Shown piece after piece: positions 1 to 12,400 of a stretch of DNA of 64,000 nucleotides. The position numbers and the translations under genes are program-made. Location: assembly GCA_910589415.1 (NCBI GenBank), contig OU342637.1, positions 30,720,162 to 30,784,161 of the forward strand, read 5' to 3'. The notes below the pieces were generated by a model. It had not been told where the DNA came from, searched no databases, and saw nothing but the letters and a program-made list of their open reading frames with translations. Each line of letters begins with the position of its first letter. The first letter of the stretch is position 1. The stretch is from Malachius bipustulatus (lineage: Eukaryota > Arthropoda > Insecta > Coleoptera > Melyridae).

Positions 1-230
1 AACTAGTTTTGGAAACTCCTTAGCTTCAGTTACAACTTTCATATTGAAGTCAAGGTTTCTATCTCTGTTGGATTCAAAATGGCGACATGCCCAAAACTTT
101 AAATTTTAAGTCTTTGAATCAATTCAAATTGAATCAAATTGAAAAATTAAGATTTTGAATCCAACAGAGATAGAACCTTGACTTCAATATGAAAGTTGTA
201 ACTGAAGCTAAGGAGTTTCCAAAACTAGTT
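1..230. repeat. Palindromic (foldback) repeat at window edge
   Basis: Bases 1-79 are the near-perfect inverse complement of 153-230 (outer word AACTAGTTTTGG, inner word CTCTGTTGGATTC), separated by an AT-rich loop. The left end may be cut by the window. Repetitive-looking sequence continues to about 413, ending in ACACCCTGTA, a terminus shared by several elements in this window. Confidence 0.8.
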
Positions 231-413
231 TCAGTTTGGACGAGAACCTAAAAATGCCGAAACTGGAGCCAAAAAACTAAAAACCGGAAGTCGGCCATAT
301 TTCCGCAACGAAGGTCCAAATCCAAAAACTTCAAATAAAAAAATGTTTCGTCTTGACGAGACCTACACGGCCCTTACCGTTGTCTAAATCGAGCTGGTAC
401 ACCCTGTATAAAG

Positions 414-749
414 AGAAACTGATTATTAACATACCCATGAAATACAAGGTGATATTATGAGATTGTAATGTGGTATTTCAAAAATCAAAACAGAAACATT
501 TTATCTCCACATCTTTTGGGCGAGATATTACAATAGTTTTCTTTTTCTTTTTAAAGTATGGCAACATTGCATTGAATTTTCAGAAAGGAGAATGGAGCCT
601 GCAATCTTCTTTTTAATATTGCTATTCTATATGGTTGCAGTTATGTTAAATTCAAAGCTTTTTACGGTTTTTGACAGCTGCAGTTAATCATAATTTATTA
701 TTATTAATAATTTTTTCATTAGTAATTGAACGTTTTAGTTTCAAGTATG
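414..749. other. Intergenic spacer
   Basis: AT-rich; no coding frame, repeat or RNA gene recognised. Confidence 0.5.
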
Positions 750-751
750 TA

Positions 752-3463
752 CAGGGTGGGCCAATAAGCGAGGTAAGCGGCTGTATCTCAGAAACTAATA
801 ATCGTAGAGAGTTGCGGTAAAAAATTTTATAGGTTAAGTGGGCAAGGGAAAATGCTGGAAATTATTTTCAAGTTTCCAAGATGGCTGCCAGAGGGCGTTT
901 GGACCATCTTGAATTACATAAAGTTACGTTTCTTGTGATTTTACTCAATGAATGTAACAAAAAAGTATTTGCGTTTTAATGTTATCTTAAAGTCTAACAT
1001 TTTTTATAGAAACAATTTTTCTCTATCTTTCGAAATAAAGTGGTGGGGGGTATTTGAATGTTGTTTTAAACAAATGCCTGTAACTTCGAAACGGCTTCAA
1101 TGATTTGGATAAATTTGGTATAATTGGAAAGAGCATTGCTTGGGCTTTTAGGTTTCTTGTGACAATGGCAGTTGTGACCTACACGACCGCCGATAGAGGG
1201 CGTTATCCGACATTATAACCAAAATATTGGATTTTCTCAAAAAATTTAAATGCGATGATATGACTTTTTTTAGACTAGAAAATAGACAAATGATCAACCA
1301 ATAAGCTTGCGCAAACCGCATCTTAATATCTTTTTCCTAACTCAAATTATTAAAAAAATACCAAACCAAGAAAATTCATATATCCCCATTTAAAAATGCA
1401 TCGGTCGCTTTCGATAAGAAGACAAGTAGTAGGCCATGGAAATAAAATACAAACTCCTAACTTAAATATTGGCAAGTAACGTCAAACTTCTGTCACACAC
1501 GCAGCCCACTATTATTGTTGATTGCATATAATTTGAGTACTTTTTAATCAAAATGCTTCTCACAAAATTAAATAATGAAGCCGTTGACATGATTGCGATT
1601 TATTTTGAGTGTTTTCAAAATGTAGCTATAGCTGCAAGACAGTACGCGGCACTGTATCCAGATCGCCTTCATTACGGGAGAAGAATGTTTCCGCGCTTGG
1701 TACAGCGATTACGCGATACCTACTAGAAGTTTTCGTTGTGCTAAACGTCGCAGGCGTCGCAATGGAAGGACCGAAGAAAATGTTATCAATGTCTTGGCTT
1801 ACATAGAATTTTATAGACATGTAGAAACTAGAACATTGTCTCTAGACTTGGAAATTTGTTGCACGGACAACTGTTAGAAATATTTTGAAAGTATATAGGT
1901 GAATAATTTTATCTTATTCCAAGTATCTTAGCACATACCCTCAAATACAAATTCAGTGTTATTCTGGTTTTATTATTTTTTACTACTGATTATGTTGTTT
2001 TCTACTTTTATATTACATCCTTACCACATAGTCTTGCACCAGGCGCTAAATAAACAAGACTTCGGTAATAGATTAAATTATTGTCATAATGGATGCTAGG
2101 CATACTTGAGGAAAACGGAAATTTCTTAAAGGAAATTCTCTGGATCGACGAGGCTACCTTAAATAGTGATGGTAGAGTAAACCTTCATAATATGCATTAT
2201 TATGGTCCGCTGAAAATCAACGTTGGTTAAGAGAGAGAAGTGCAGCAGCAGGGACGCTGGAGCCTAAATGTGTGGTGCGGTATCATTGGGGACAGAATTA
2301 TTGAACTTTACTTTTTTGATCAAGCTGTAACTGGTAACCGCTTCTTAGAGTTTTTGATCAACGACTTGCCAATTTTGTTGGAAGATGTGCCACTCGAAAC
2401 TAGGAGAACTATGCTTCTGCTATTAGATGGTTGTCCGGCACATTATTCAATTAATGTCCGAAACCATATTTACTGGATCTTTCGAGAACGCTGGATAGGA
2501 AGGGGAAGCCGATTTCCTTGTCCGGCAAAATTTCCCGACTTGACATGTCTTGATTTTTACTTCTGGGGACGCTTAAAAGACATTGTTTTTCAAACTCCAC
2601 CAACAACACGAATGGATATGGAAAACAGAATTCGAAACTCAAAACTATCAGCGGCAGAAATCGAGGCTGCGGTTCTGCTGACTCAAGAAAGACTGGAACA
2701 ATGTGTGGAATATGACGGAAGGCAATTTAAAAGGAAAATCGTTACGAAAACGCGTGAGGAGTTTGGCTTTTGTTTCCATGGCCTACTAATTGCCTTCTTA
2801 TCGAAAGCGACCGATGCATTTTTAAATGGGGATATATGAATTTTCTTGGTTTGGTATTTTTTTAATAATTTGAGTTAGGAAAAAGATATTAAGATGCGGT
2901 TTGCGCAAGCTTATTGGTTGATCATTTGTCTATTTTCTAGTCTAAAAAAAGTCATATCATCGCATTTAAATTTTTTGAGAAAATCCAATATTTTGGTTAT
3001 AATGTCGGATAACGCCCTCTATCGGCGGCCGTGTAGGTCACAACTGTCATTGTCACAAGAAACCTAAAAGCCCAAGAAATGCTCTTTCCAATTATACCAA
3101 ATTTATCCAAATCATTGAAGCCGTTTCGAAGTTACAGGCATTTGTTTAAAACAACATTCAAATACCCCCCACCACTTTATTTCGAAAGATAGAGAAAAAT
3201 TGTTTCTATAAAAAATGTTAAACTTTAAGATAACATTAAAACGCAAATACTTTTTTGTTACATTCATTGGGGAAAATCACAAGAAACGTAACTTTATGTC
3301 ATTCAAGATGGTGCAAACGCCCTCTGGCAGCCATCTTGGAAACTTGAAAATAATTTCCAGCATTTTCCCTTGCCCACTTAACCTATAAAATTTTTTACCG
3401 TAACTCTCTACGATCATTAGTTTCTGAGATACAGCCGCTTACCTCGCTTAATGGCCCACCCTG
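752..3463 (+). mobile_element. Mariner/Tc1-superfamily transposon with 691-bp terminal inverted repeats, inactive
   Basis: A TA target duplication (750-751 and 3464-3465) encloses long inverted repeats, 752-1442 and 2773-3463, starting CAGGGTGGGCC. Between them is a broken transposase gene of the insect type that joins a DUF4817-like N-terminal helix-turn-helix to a DDE domain. The repeats differ at scattered positions, so the element is not brand new. The 3' end of the transposase frame runs 67 bp into the right inverted repeat. Confidence 0.9.
1553..2839 (+). pseudogene. Broken DUF4817/DDE (mariner-like) transposase
   Basis: The reading frame from ATG 1553 encodes an HTH-like N-terminus (LVQRLRDTY) and stops at TAG 1724-1726. 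Similarity continues in another frame until a TAG near 1878. The DDE core is visible from about 2141: first aspartate in WIDEAT (2147-2149), second in DGCPAH (about 2427), third in PDLTCLDFYFWG (about 2550). Two compensating frameshifts lie near 2200 and 2235 and an in-frame TAA sits at 2228-2230. The longest open piece is 2240-2839. Several disabling changes make it non-functional. The family cuts and pastes at TA dinucleotides. Confidence 0.88.
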
Positions 3464-3465
3464 TA

Positions 3466-5763
3466 TAATTTCAATTTAAATAAGTTACTCTCAAAGCATT
3501 ATATCGACTGGATAATTTTGTTGTGTACCAGTTAAATAGGCATTTATAATGTACCGGTGTATTAAAGTGAACATGTGTCTGGAAAATATGTGCTGTGTGC
3601 GGTTGCTCGAACTATGGATTGTTAAGCATTTGCAAACCAAGCAGGAATAACATTATTATCTATACAAAATTATGTATAAAAGTTGACTTTAGAAGCCGCG
3701 TAAGTAATAAGTAAACTTATTAATATTTTATAACTACACTGATGGAAATAGGAACAACATCGATTTTAATAACATCGGTTATAATAACATCGATGAGTGA
3801 CGAAATTTTGAAAGTGTGGAGTGTCGAAGCCGATTTCTTACCATAGGTATTATTTTGTACTGATATCATTTCAAAGAGGAAGATTTTGTTAATCCAGCAA
3901 ATAATAGACCAAAAAAATAAAATAATAAATATTGTAAGGCTGTTGGTAAAGCCCAAGTGTCAAAAGTTTTCAAGTAGCCTCAAGGGACTGCTGTGAAGCA
4001 GCTGGAACCCCCTTTTTAACGTACTTCCCGGAGCACGATTGGTCACGGACTTTTTTTTACCACTATAGGTAATTTTGGTCATAATAATAGACCTTTAAGT
4101 TAATTATTGTTAATATAATAAACATATTGAAAACTTTGTTGTTTATTGTTTTATTAATTCTTCCTTCCAATTTCATCCGTCTATTTCGTCTAATTAATTT
4201 TAAGAGCTTTTCTATTCAGTTGATATTTAAAACTCCCGCTATGTTTCACCAAATTTAATTTTTAGTGATACGAGTTCATGCTTGGCGGCGCTGCTAAAGT
4301 TGTCGCATTAGGGAACCTGTATTACCGCTTTACTATAGTAATGGCCATAGATAATATGCAGTGTGGGTAGCATAGGGCAATGCATTTTAAATGGGCAAAA
4401 AACTGACAGCGTTGTCAGTTCAATGCAAGCAGTGCCACAGGTTCATATAAAAATATTAAAATCGAAAGATAATTGACATTTTTATTCTCAGGATTTCTAG
4501 ACAAAAAAAAATAATTGAGGTTCTGTTGAAATGTCAAAAAGTAATAATTTTTGATGTTTGTATAACGTATAGACTGCATATTGCAATGCTTGTGGCTATT
4601 GCTTTTACATTATAAAAATATTATTTAAACACATTCCTTATTTACAGAGGTAGGTAAAATGAAAATCGTAGTGCTTGTTGATAAAATTTTATTTCTTGCT
4701 ACTTTATTGATGACTTTATTTATCAAGGCTTCCCTATTTGGGAAATGACGATTATTTGATAGATAGGCAGGTATACTGCCTTTGCATTTTATATATTCAT
4801 TAACACTTTTAGAAAAAACAACTTCGAGTCGATGTCTCAGTATTTTTGCCAGTTATGTATAAGATTCTCCTTTGGCCGTATACGGCAATGTAATCATCTT
4901 CTATCTTCACGTAGTGCCTATCACTTGCAAATTACTTCTTTTCATCAGGGGACTTAGGTCAAGTACTTACTTTATTCTTCTTCTCCAGGGGGATGTTACC
5001 AATGAGTCTCTTAATATGTGCTTTTTCAGTATTAATTTAATTTAAGTACTGATTCAAATTAAATATTTCAAAATATTAAATTAAAAATACATCAACACTC
5101 GTATTAGCTTGGAGCCTAGGTATTTGCTGTTGAACTGAGAACTTGTTGTTGCGGTCCAAGAATATTTCGTTTTGTTTAAAACAACAAAACAACATACGCA
5201 CTGTCTCCGAGAAAGAAGGATAGTGTATTGGTTTTTAGCTTAAGTGCAGAACACTAATATTGATACTCAAAATCGCTGTCCGTTATTCAAGTATTCAAGA
5301 AATAATACAAAAATAAATATAACTTCGTGAATTATTTTATGACAGTTTTATTATTTACTTAATTATCAATGTTTGGTTACCAACGCAACGTCAATTATTG
5401 CCACTACAACAGAGTATATGTCAGTTGAAAATTCAAATTCCGCATCTACCTAATTATTCTGTGGAGTAAGTAAATGTAGATCTTTAGGAAATGTTTTCTC
5501 GCAAGAAATTGTAGAAGGAATGACAAATACCGCGTCATAGCATTTGCATTCATTTAGTATAAATAATAAGTCATACTTATACTTAATTATTATTATCAAT
5601 ATAAGTTTGTATTATACCTACACCTACGAATATGTTCTGACTAACTAAATAATCGAAACAATTTTGTTCATAAAATGGATATTAATTTGAAAAAGAAGAA
5701 TATAATAAACTTTGACGGGTTCAAAAGAATATAATAATTAATTAATATCTGAATATTGTAATA
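3466..5763. other. Intergenic spacer
   Basis: AT-rich sequence without supported genes. A degenerate word (ATAACATCG) repeats at about 3765-3800. One arm of a separated inverted repeat (4310-4351) is annotated elsewhere. Confidence 0.5.
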
Positions 5764-7466
5764 TTACGCCCGTATTCACAAACGATAATTTCCAAAATAA
5801 TTACGTAATCAATTATCCCCATCTCATTCTATTGCAAAAAAACTGCATATCTCCATCTCACTCATTTAAATAATTACGTAATTATTTAGGAAATTATCGT
5901 TTGTGAATACGGGCATTAATGTATGAAGTTATAAACTCTACTGTGCTGTTCCATGTTGTGCAATCCTCACTTATGACCGAGATCAATGATAATAGAGCAG
6001 TCTGCGGAGGTACAAAATGTTACAGAAGTGCAACGAATTAAATCATTTTCAAAATGAAGAGCGTACGCTCGTGGACGTCTGCTTCCCAGAAGTACGACAA
6101 AAGCGGCAATTATGAGCGCCATAAGAGCACTGCTGCATTATAACTATGGCACTTACTATAGGCTAAACAAGTAACTATTGTGGCGCCACCAAGTAGGCAA
6201 ATTTGACACTTTCATGCGGCAAGTCCTGCGTGCCCGCTGTTCATTTTAATGTATTTGTTATTGCAAACATGAGGTCGTTCAGAGTATACAAAAATCGGGA
6301 AGTGTTTGTTGTACACGAGTACCTTAAATGCTTGAGATTACATACCTATTTATTACTCCTGAATCTTTTTTTAGATAGTAAATTAAAGTTAAAAATTTTA
6401 GTTAATAATTTAAGGCATATAAGTAATACTAATAAAACAATAACTACTGCTATAATTTTTTCGAGCTGTATTTCAGACGAAGGGTAACATTTTCTTGCTT
6501 TACAGCTGCAAAATATGTTTAAAACTCTTCGACTTATTATACATAAGCTCAATAAAAACCCCGAAAACATGAGATGAAATATGAAACTTATTATGCGTTG
6601 ATAAGAAAGGTGATATTTTTTAATGGAACAATTAATATATCACCTGAACAATGGGACAATAATAGGTTTTTTCATTTTTATGAGTGCTATGTGCACCAGG
6701 AGTCTCTCTAAATGAGCGCTGTTCCTTGAAGAAAAGTTCCATGTAAACGTATTCTCTAACATCGCTCATGTGAAAACTCATCATGAGATTTCGCCCATTT
6801 CTCAACGATTTAAAACGAAAGCAGTCGAGACTGGGTGCTTGGAAATGACTTTTAATAATTATTGTAGTCATAATAAATTTAAAAATCTATAAGTTCACTG
6901 CCAAATAATAATTTTAAAAGGGTTTCATTATCCAAACGAGCTGTCAAAAATTGCAAAGCAAGGTTATACTGCCGCACGAAAGTGCGAAAAAAATCCACGA
7001 GGAGGCGCGCGCGCCGCAAACATCCGATACTTACTTAGCCTATAGGGTAGCGCATTCTCATTCTCACAAAAAGTTGGGAATGTCAAATTTGACTTCATAA
7101 ACGTCAGATTTTCCATGAACATACAACTGTCTAAAAATTCATATAATTTGTTATTAAGTCCGCGTATTAAAACGTATTTTTCTCAGTAACTACGTGTTAG
7201 ATACTAAAGTGTCTACAGCTTTGTAGATCCTATAAACCCGTAATTTTGTTTTAATACCCACTGAAAGAGGATTATCGGTTTCTATTCGTGTTATTATTTT
7301 GTTTCATTTTTCGAACTTCGCTTCTTTCCACATGATACCCTACGATCAAATGTGCCAAAAATATGACATCCAGCTGTTCCAACATAACCATGTTTAGTAA
7401 ACGTCAACGAGTGAATGCGTTACCCTAGTAAAGCGGTAATACAGGATACAGGTTCCCTATGTCGCA
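4310..7466. repeat. Possible decayed element bounded by inverted ends
   Basis: 4310-4351 (AGGGAACCTGTATTACCGC then TTTACTATAGTAA) recurs inverted at about 7419-7466, with an extra 7-bp direct repeat in the right copy. The 3.1 kb between has no intact ORF and contains a Harbinger MITE. Similarity stops beyond about 40 bp and no target duplication is clear, so this may be two solitary copies in opposite orientation rather than one element. Confidence 0.35.
5767..5915. mobile_element. Harbinger-type MITE, copy 1 (149 bp)
   Basis: Near-perfect inverted repeats, outer word CGCCCGTATTCACAAACGAT, with an internal ATAATTACGTAAT palindrome. A TTA target duplication (5764-5766 and 5916-5918) fits the TWA preference of PIF/Harbinger. 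No coding capacity. Copies 2 (11987-12135) and 3 (28225-28372) belong to the same family. Confidence 0.88.
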
Positions 7467-8654
7467 CCTTGTCGCAACTCGCAATGCATTACGCCGTGTC
7501 CTAGCCTAGCTGCATCCGGGGACTGCGGTGCGTGCGTTGCGGTGAACGATTAAAATAAAACACATGCAAAGCAATGGGAGTGTCCATCCACAGTAGACGC
7601 GTTGCCCGCAAAAGTCGTACGATAAAACGACACCGCAACGCACGCATTGTTTTTAATTGAAATGTGTTGTATATGTATATCCATCCGTCAAAACGTTGCG
7701 ATTTTTAATTTTTTACTGCGGGCAGGAAGTTTTGATTTCCATCGGGCCAAAGCGAAACATTTTGTGCAATAAGAGAAATCTATTTTACAAGAACAAGAGT
7801 CAAGGTACACTGGGAATGTGAAAATGTCTCGAATTTAGGTTTTTAAAGTAAGTATGAAGTCTATTAACTTCTATTGTAGACCTTTTTATATTTAACCTAC
7901 CTGCTATTTATCTATCTATCAAATCTATACCTATTTCTATAGATTACTTGCGTCTTATTGTTTCTTTCTGTGATTTTTAAGTCTTTCAAGTTCCAACAAC
8001 CTACTGGTTTACAAATCTAAAACGTATTTCATCTGAAGCTGGGACACGGCGTTAAGTATAGGAGTTTCCGGTATTAATATTTTAGCCTTTGCCTTCACCA
8101 TCAAAACGAAATGAAGCAAATTGTTACGATGGTAAAACCTAGTTGGGATATAAATAAACGGCAGCGAGACTACATTTTTGCCCTTACACAAAATGGCAGT
8201 CGCTTGACCTTCTTGAGACTTTCAGTGTTAAAAGTCATCAATTGATGTCAAACAATGACAACAATGTCAATGTCATCATTCATTTCACATCCAATATCGA
8301 TTTGTCGAATTTCGGATTCGAGTCATATGATTCCTGTCAATTATTATCAAGCCAAGAAAATTAATAAATTTGACACTATTTGAAGATATAAATGAAAAAA
8401 AAAAACAAAATGATATGAAAGGAAACCTCTCTGGCCTGAATAATTCAATCAAATCGTACGGTTCGTTCGCACTTCGCAGTCAAAAAACAGTTTTGAATAA
8501 GTTCAAGTTCGGTACCATGCATGAATAAATAGACCTGATAAAATTGTTGTGATATTACTATTATTGAGTTGATCAGCCCTAAATGGATGTAGTTGGGTAG
8601 TTAGGTATTAGGTACCACCGCAGCTAAGAGGTTCACCTACTTATCTACGTCAAG
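5919..8654. other. Upstream intergenic region of Rbcn-3A
   Basis: No gene supported. It contains an imperfect inverted repeat (about 7527-7545 with 7638-7655, word GCGTGCGTTGCGGTG) and presumably the Rbcn-3A promoter and 5' leader just upstream of 8655, where I see no convincing TATA box or initiator. Confidence 0.5.
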
Positions 8655-9452
8655 ATGAATTTACATCAAATCGTGAGTGGTGCCTGTAATGCCGGTGATA
8701 AATGTTTCGCCGTCGGGAGCGTCGAGGGAGTGCCTTTTACTGTAATTATCGAAATTATCCAAACCTCTGTCCCAAAAATGTCTCTCTATTCTTCCACTAC
8801 AGGCTTATGCGGCAGGTTGCAACGTCGTCATCCTGGCCTCGTCTTTCGAGCGGGTCCAGATCATTCCCGGAGCCGTTCACGACTACGTCAGGATCAGTTC
8901 GGTCGACTGTTCCAGCGACACCGGAAAGATAGCGGCCGCCTACGACAATACCGTCTGCATTTACGAACCCACCCCTTTGATCCATCACAATTTAAGTCAC
9001 GTAAGTCCTCTCGCTCGAGTAGGGGTAGGTTAGGTACTTGACACTCTTTACCCATCCAGTTCCGATAAAAAATGAAATTTTGGGGGTTTGTCTGGGTGTC
9101 TCATTGTCAAACTTGTGTGAGCCTGCCATTTTGCTTGCGATTGTTTATTATAAAAAAAAAATCACCCAACCTGTGCAAACTACAAAAGTGGTTCACTTCC
9201 AGGGCCTGGATTACCGTTGGGTGCAGACGGGCACCCTCAAGACCGACTCTCCGATTCGTGCCGTCAGCTGGAACTTGGAGGGAACCCGTCTGTTGACCGC
9301 CGGCAGCCAGGTGCAGCTGTGGCACCTGAAGAGCCAGCCGCAGGAGGACGACGGCGGCGACAAGGGACACCAGGTGAAGTTCACTCTGGGAGGCGAGCAC
9401 ACGGAAGGCGCCGACGGCGGGGAACCTCACGAAGACGGCGACAAATCTCAAG
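8655..9452 (+). CDS. Rbcn-3A: Rbcn-3A exons 1-3 (N-terminus, first WD40 repeats)
   Basis: Exon 1 8655-8741 (29 codons, phase 0), exon 2 8803-9000 (66 codons, phase 0), exon 3 9203-9452 (ends with one extra base). Donors are GTAATT, GTAAGT and GTTGGT; acceptors are CTACAG and TTCCAG. Exon 1 begins MNLHQIVSGA, matching the conserved start of DmX proteins. Exon 2 carries a WD-type blade ending in VCIYEP. Exon 3 carries the next blade ending in VQLWHL and then a charged, glycine- and glutamate-rich linker. No clear TATA or initiator was seen upstream of 8655. Confidence 0.93.
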
Positions 9453-12400
9453 GTTGGTATCAAGCGAGAATTTCGTTTCATTTTTTTCAGGTTGCGGCGT
9501 TTGGGACTCTTCTTCGAGACCTAATCAACCCATTTGTTTTGCTTGTGTTTACAATTTGTTTGCTTCCTTATTGGTACACTGAAATGTTTTGTTCAAAAGC
9601 TTGCAATTGTTGAATGTCCCTTTCGAGCATTTTCCTTAATGTTTTCTCGTTGTTCATCCTCCATCATGTTTTGTTTCAATCTAGGCATCCTCCTCTTGTG
9701 TAAAGCCGAATGTGCATGCTTCTCTCTCCTCGTTTCTTTCATTCCTTCGCTGTCTTTACCACTTACTTTTTACCGAATTGTAAACTTGCAAGATCTCTTA
9801 TCTTCTTCTACGTTTTGCCATCTCTCGTTATATGTTCTACATCTTTCTGGAACAGAAATTCACTTCAATGGTCAAGAGAACCGTTTGAATAAATGTATGT
9901 ACTTCAATTATTATTGTTCTTTGAATATCTCAAATTCTTATTAAAACACTGCAAACTTCGTTAAAGTGATTGATTACTTATCATGTTATTCACTTCCCAT
10001 CACTTTGACTTTGCCTTGATTCGCTCTCATCGATTAGGTAAACGCCTTGCTGTTACTTCTAAACTGGAACTGTAATTGTGGTATCCTCACCACAACAGGA
10101 TAATGTAATAGTACCTATAGTTGAAAATGTTCCAATCCAAGATTTTGGAAATTCCCACTGAAATTTCGGATCTTGAGTCGGAACGCACCTCCAAACAAAA
10201 GTGAATAATGAAAATAAACACAATTGAACATTTCAAAGCTTTCAAGAATATTTTCAAACGTTTTAGAACAAACTGAAACTGTACAGGACATTCTGAAACA
10301 TTTTAACTATTCTCGCACATTACTGATACTGAATATCCTTGAACACTATGGTTCTTGAACATTTCAGATCATTCAGAACTTTCTAGAACATTCACAAGAA
10401 CTTTTCACAACATTATCATCTCTGATCTTTCCAGAACAATCTCGAATATTCTGGAACCTCTTTGAATATGTTCTGGAAAATTCTCACAACATTCTTGGTA
10501 ATGCCAAAATTCCTTGAGATTGTCGATTTTAATTTATATGGATTTAGGTAGCTGTACAATAGCAACAATGAGATCTCTGAGAAGAGATGGGAGAGATGAC
10601 TAATCGAAATCAATATTCAAAAATTATTAAAGACGAAACTTTAATCTTTTCAGTGTGCTATTGACAAGTAAAAATTGATCCCCCCAGTATACCAGAGTAA
10701 TCTGAAACTTTAAAAAACATTTCCGAATATTCTGGAACATTCTAGAACATTTTCTAACTTTCTAGAGAATTTTGGAACTGTCCAGAATATTCTAGAGCAA
10801 AAACATTCTACAATATTGTCCAACATTCTGGAACCATTCAAGAACATTCCATGGTTTTACCATTCTGGATTATTCTAGAACATTCTATTCAGGGTTCGCC
10901 CGATTTAAATCATTTGATTTAAATCACGATTTAAATCAACGATTTAAATCAAGTGATTTTTTTATATTAATCAACGATTAAAATCAAAAAAATCAAAAAT
11001 CAGAAATACTATGTTTTTATCGAGTTTTTTATTTTCGGGGGTAATTACACGAGAGCTTATTTTTTATCCGGATAAAGATGCAGTTTTAACGAAAATTTGT
11101 TTTTTATCGGCAATTTAACGAGTCAAATTGTCTGATAAAACGACGAGTCCGAAGGACGAGTCGTTTTATCTGACAATTTGACGAGTTGAATTGCCAAAGA
11201 AAAAACAAATTTGAGTTTAAAAGTGCATCTTTATCCGGATAAAAAATATAAGCTCGTGTGTAATTTAGGGAGATAATTTAACGAATAACAAAATAAAAAT
11301 AACAAATCGTTCATATGATAATAATTATTAATAAATGACGTTTATTAATTTGTCAATTAATATCACCTTGGTAACTACTTACTTGATTTTGCGTCTAAAA
11401 AGCTAGCTTACATTTTATCCAGATGCAAAGTTAGGGCTAACTTTATCCGATGTCAAAGTGACAAAAACACTATTCCTTATGTCATTTTTAATACATGAGT
11501 TAAATTATCTATAATAAATTTTAATTGGTGCCACAAAAATCACACAATATTATACATATAGAAGGGTGAAGGGTACCATGAACCTCAGATAGTAATTATT
11601 ATTGATGAAAACATTGAAAAAATATTTTATTGCTTTCTTTTGAAACTTGAAACCTTTAAAGGGTGATCATAATTTATGTATTCCTGCTTTAAGTTTGAAT
11701 AGATGCAGTAGGTAATTATGGGAACAACAAATTATTGTATCTATTATATTTCATCTCCTGCATCTTTCTTTTGATCTCACTTAGCTGAACCATGAACTTG
11801 GAAATAAAAAATAAACAATAAAGGAATGTCCTTTTTTATTATTATTTATTATGTGTTCTAGTCAATATGACAACACTGTACACTGTGCAACAAATAAAAT
11901 GCATTCCTGCATTTTACTCCCGTTTTCCCGCTAATCAAGCATTGTTGCTTTAACATCGAATAGTTAATTTTACTGTAACTCACTAATGCCCGTATTCACA
12001 AACAATAATTTCCTAAATAATTACGTAATTAATTAAATGAGTGAGATGGAGATATGCAGTTTTTTGGCAATAGAATGAGATGGGGATAATTGATTACGTA
12101 ATTATTTTGGAAATTATCGTTTGTGAATACGGGCGTAAGTCTACGATATGCTTTCGACGGGTTCACATCGCAGTTGACGAATATAATTTATTGCTGTTTA
12201 GGAAAAGTCCTAAGTGTACTTATCGGAAATATATAAATGTAAAACCAACATCTTGTTTTACTAGTAGGCTTCACTAATTGTATTGGTTTCTAATTAAATC
12301 AACCTTTTTAAAAAAGGTAAATTAGAAAACAAATACATAACTGGCGCAGTCATCCGGATTTTTTTCGTGTGTGCCGTGTAAGTGCGTAAATTCGGATTCC

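Noticed and set aside
1609..1806. Small ORFs within the mariner-like element
   Set aside because: They are out-of-frame pieces of the broken transposase.
6203..6871. Short ORFs upstream of Rbcn-3A
   Set aside because: AT-rich chance frames on both strands without coding features.
9107..9481. Long antisense and alternate-frame ORFs over Rbcn-3A exons (also 25640-26452 and 27165-27761)
   Set aside because: They follow GC-rich coding exons in shadow frames, cross splice sites and show no family resemblance.
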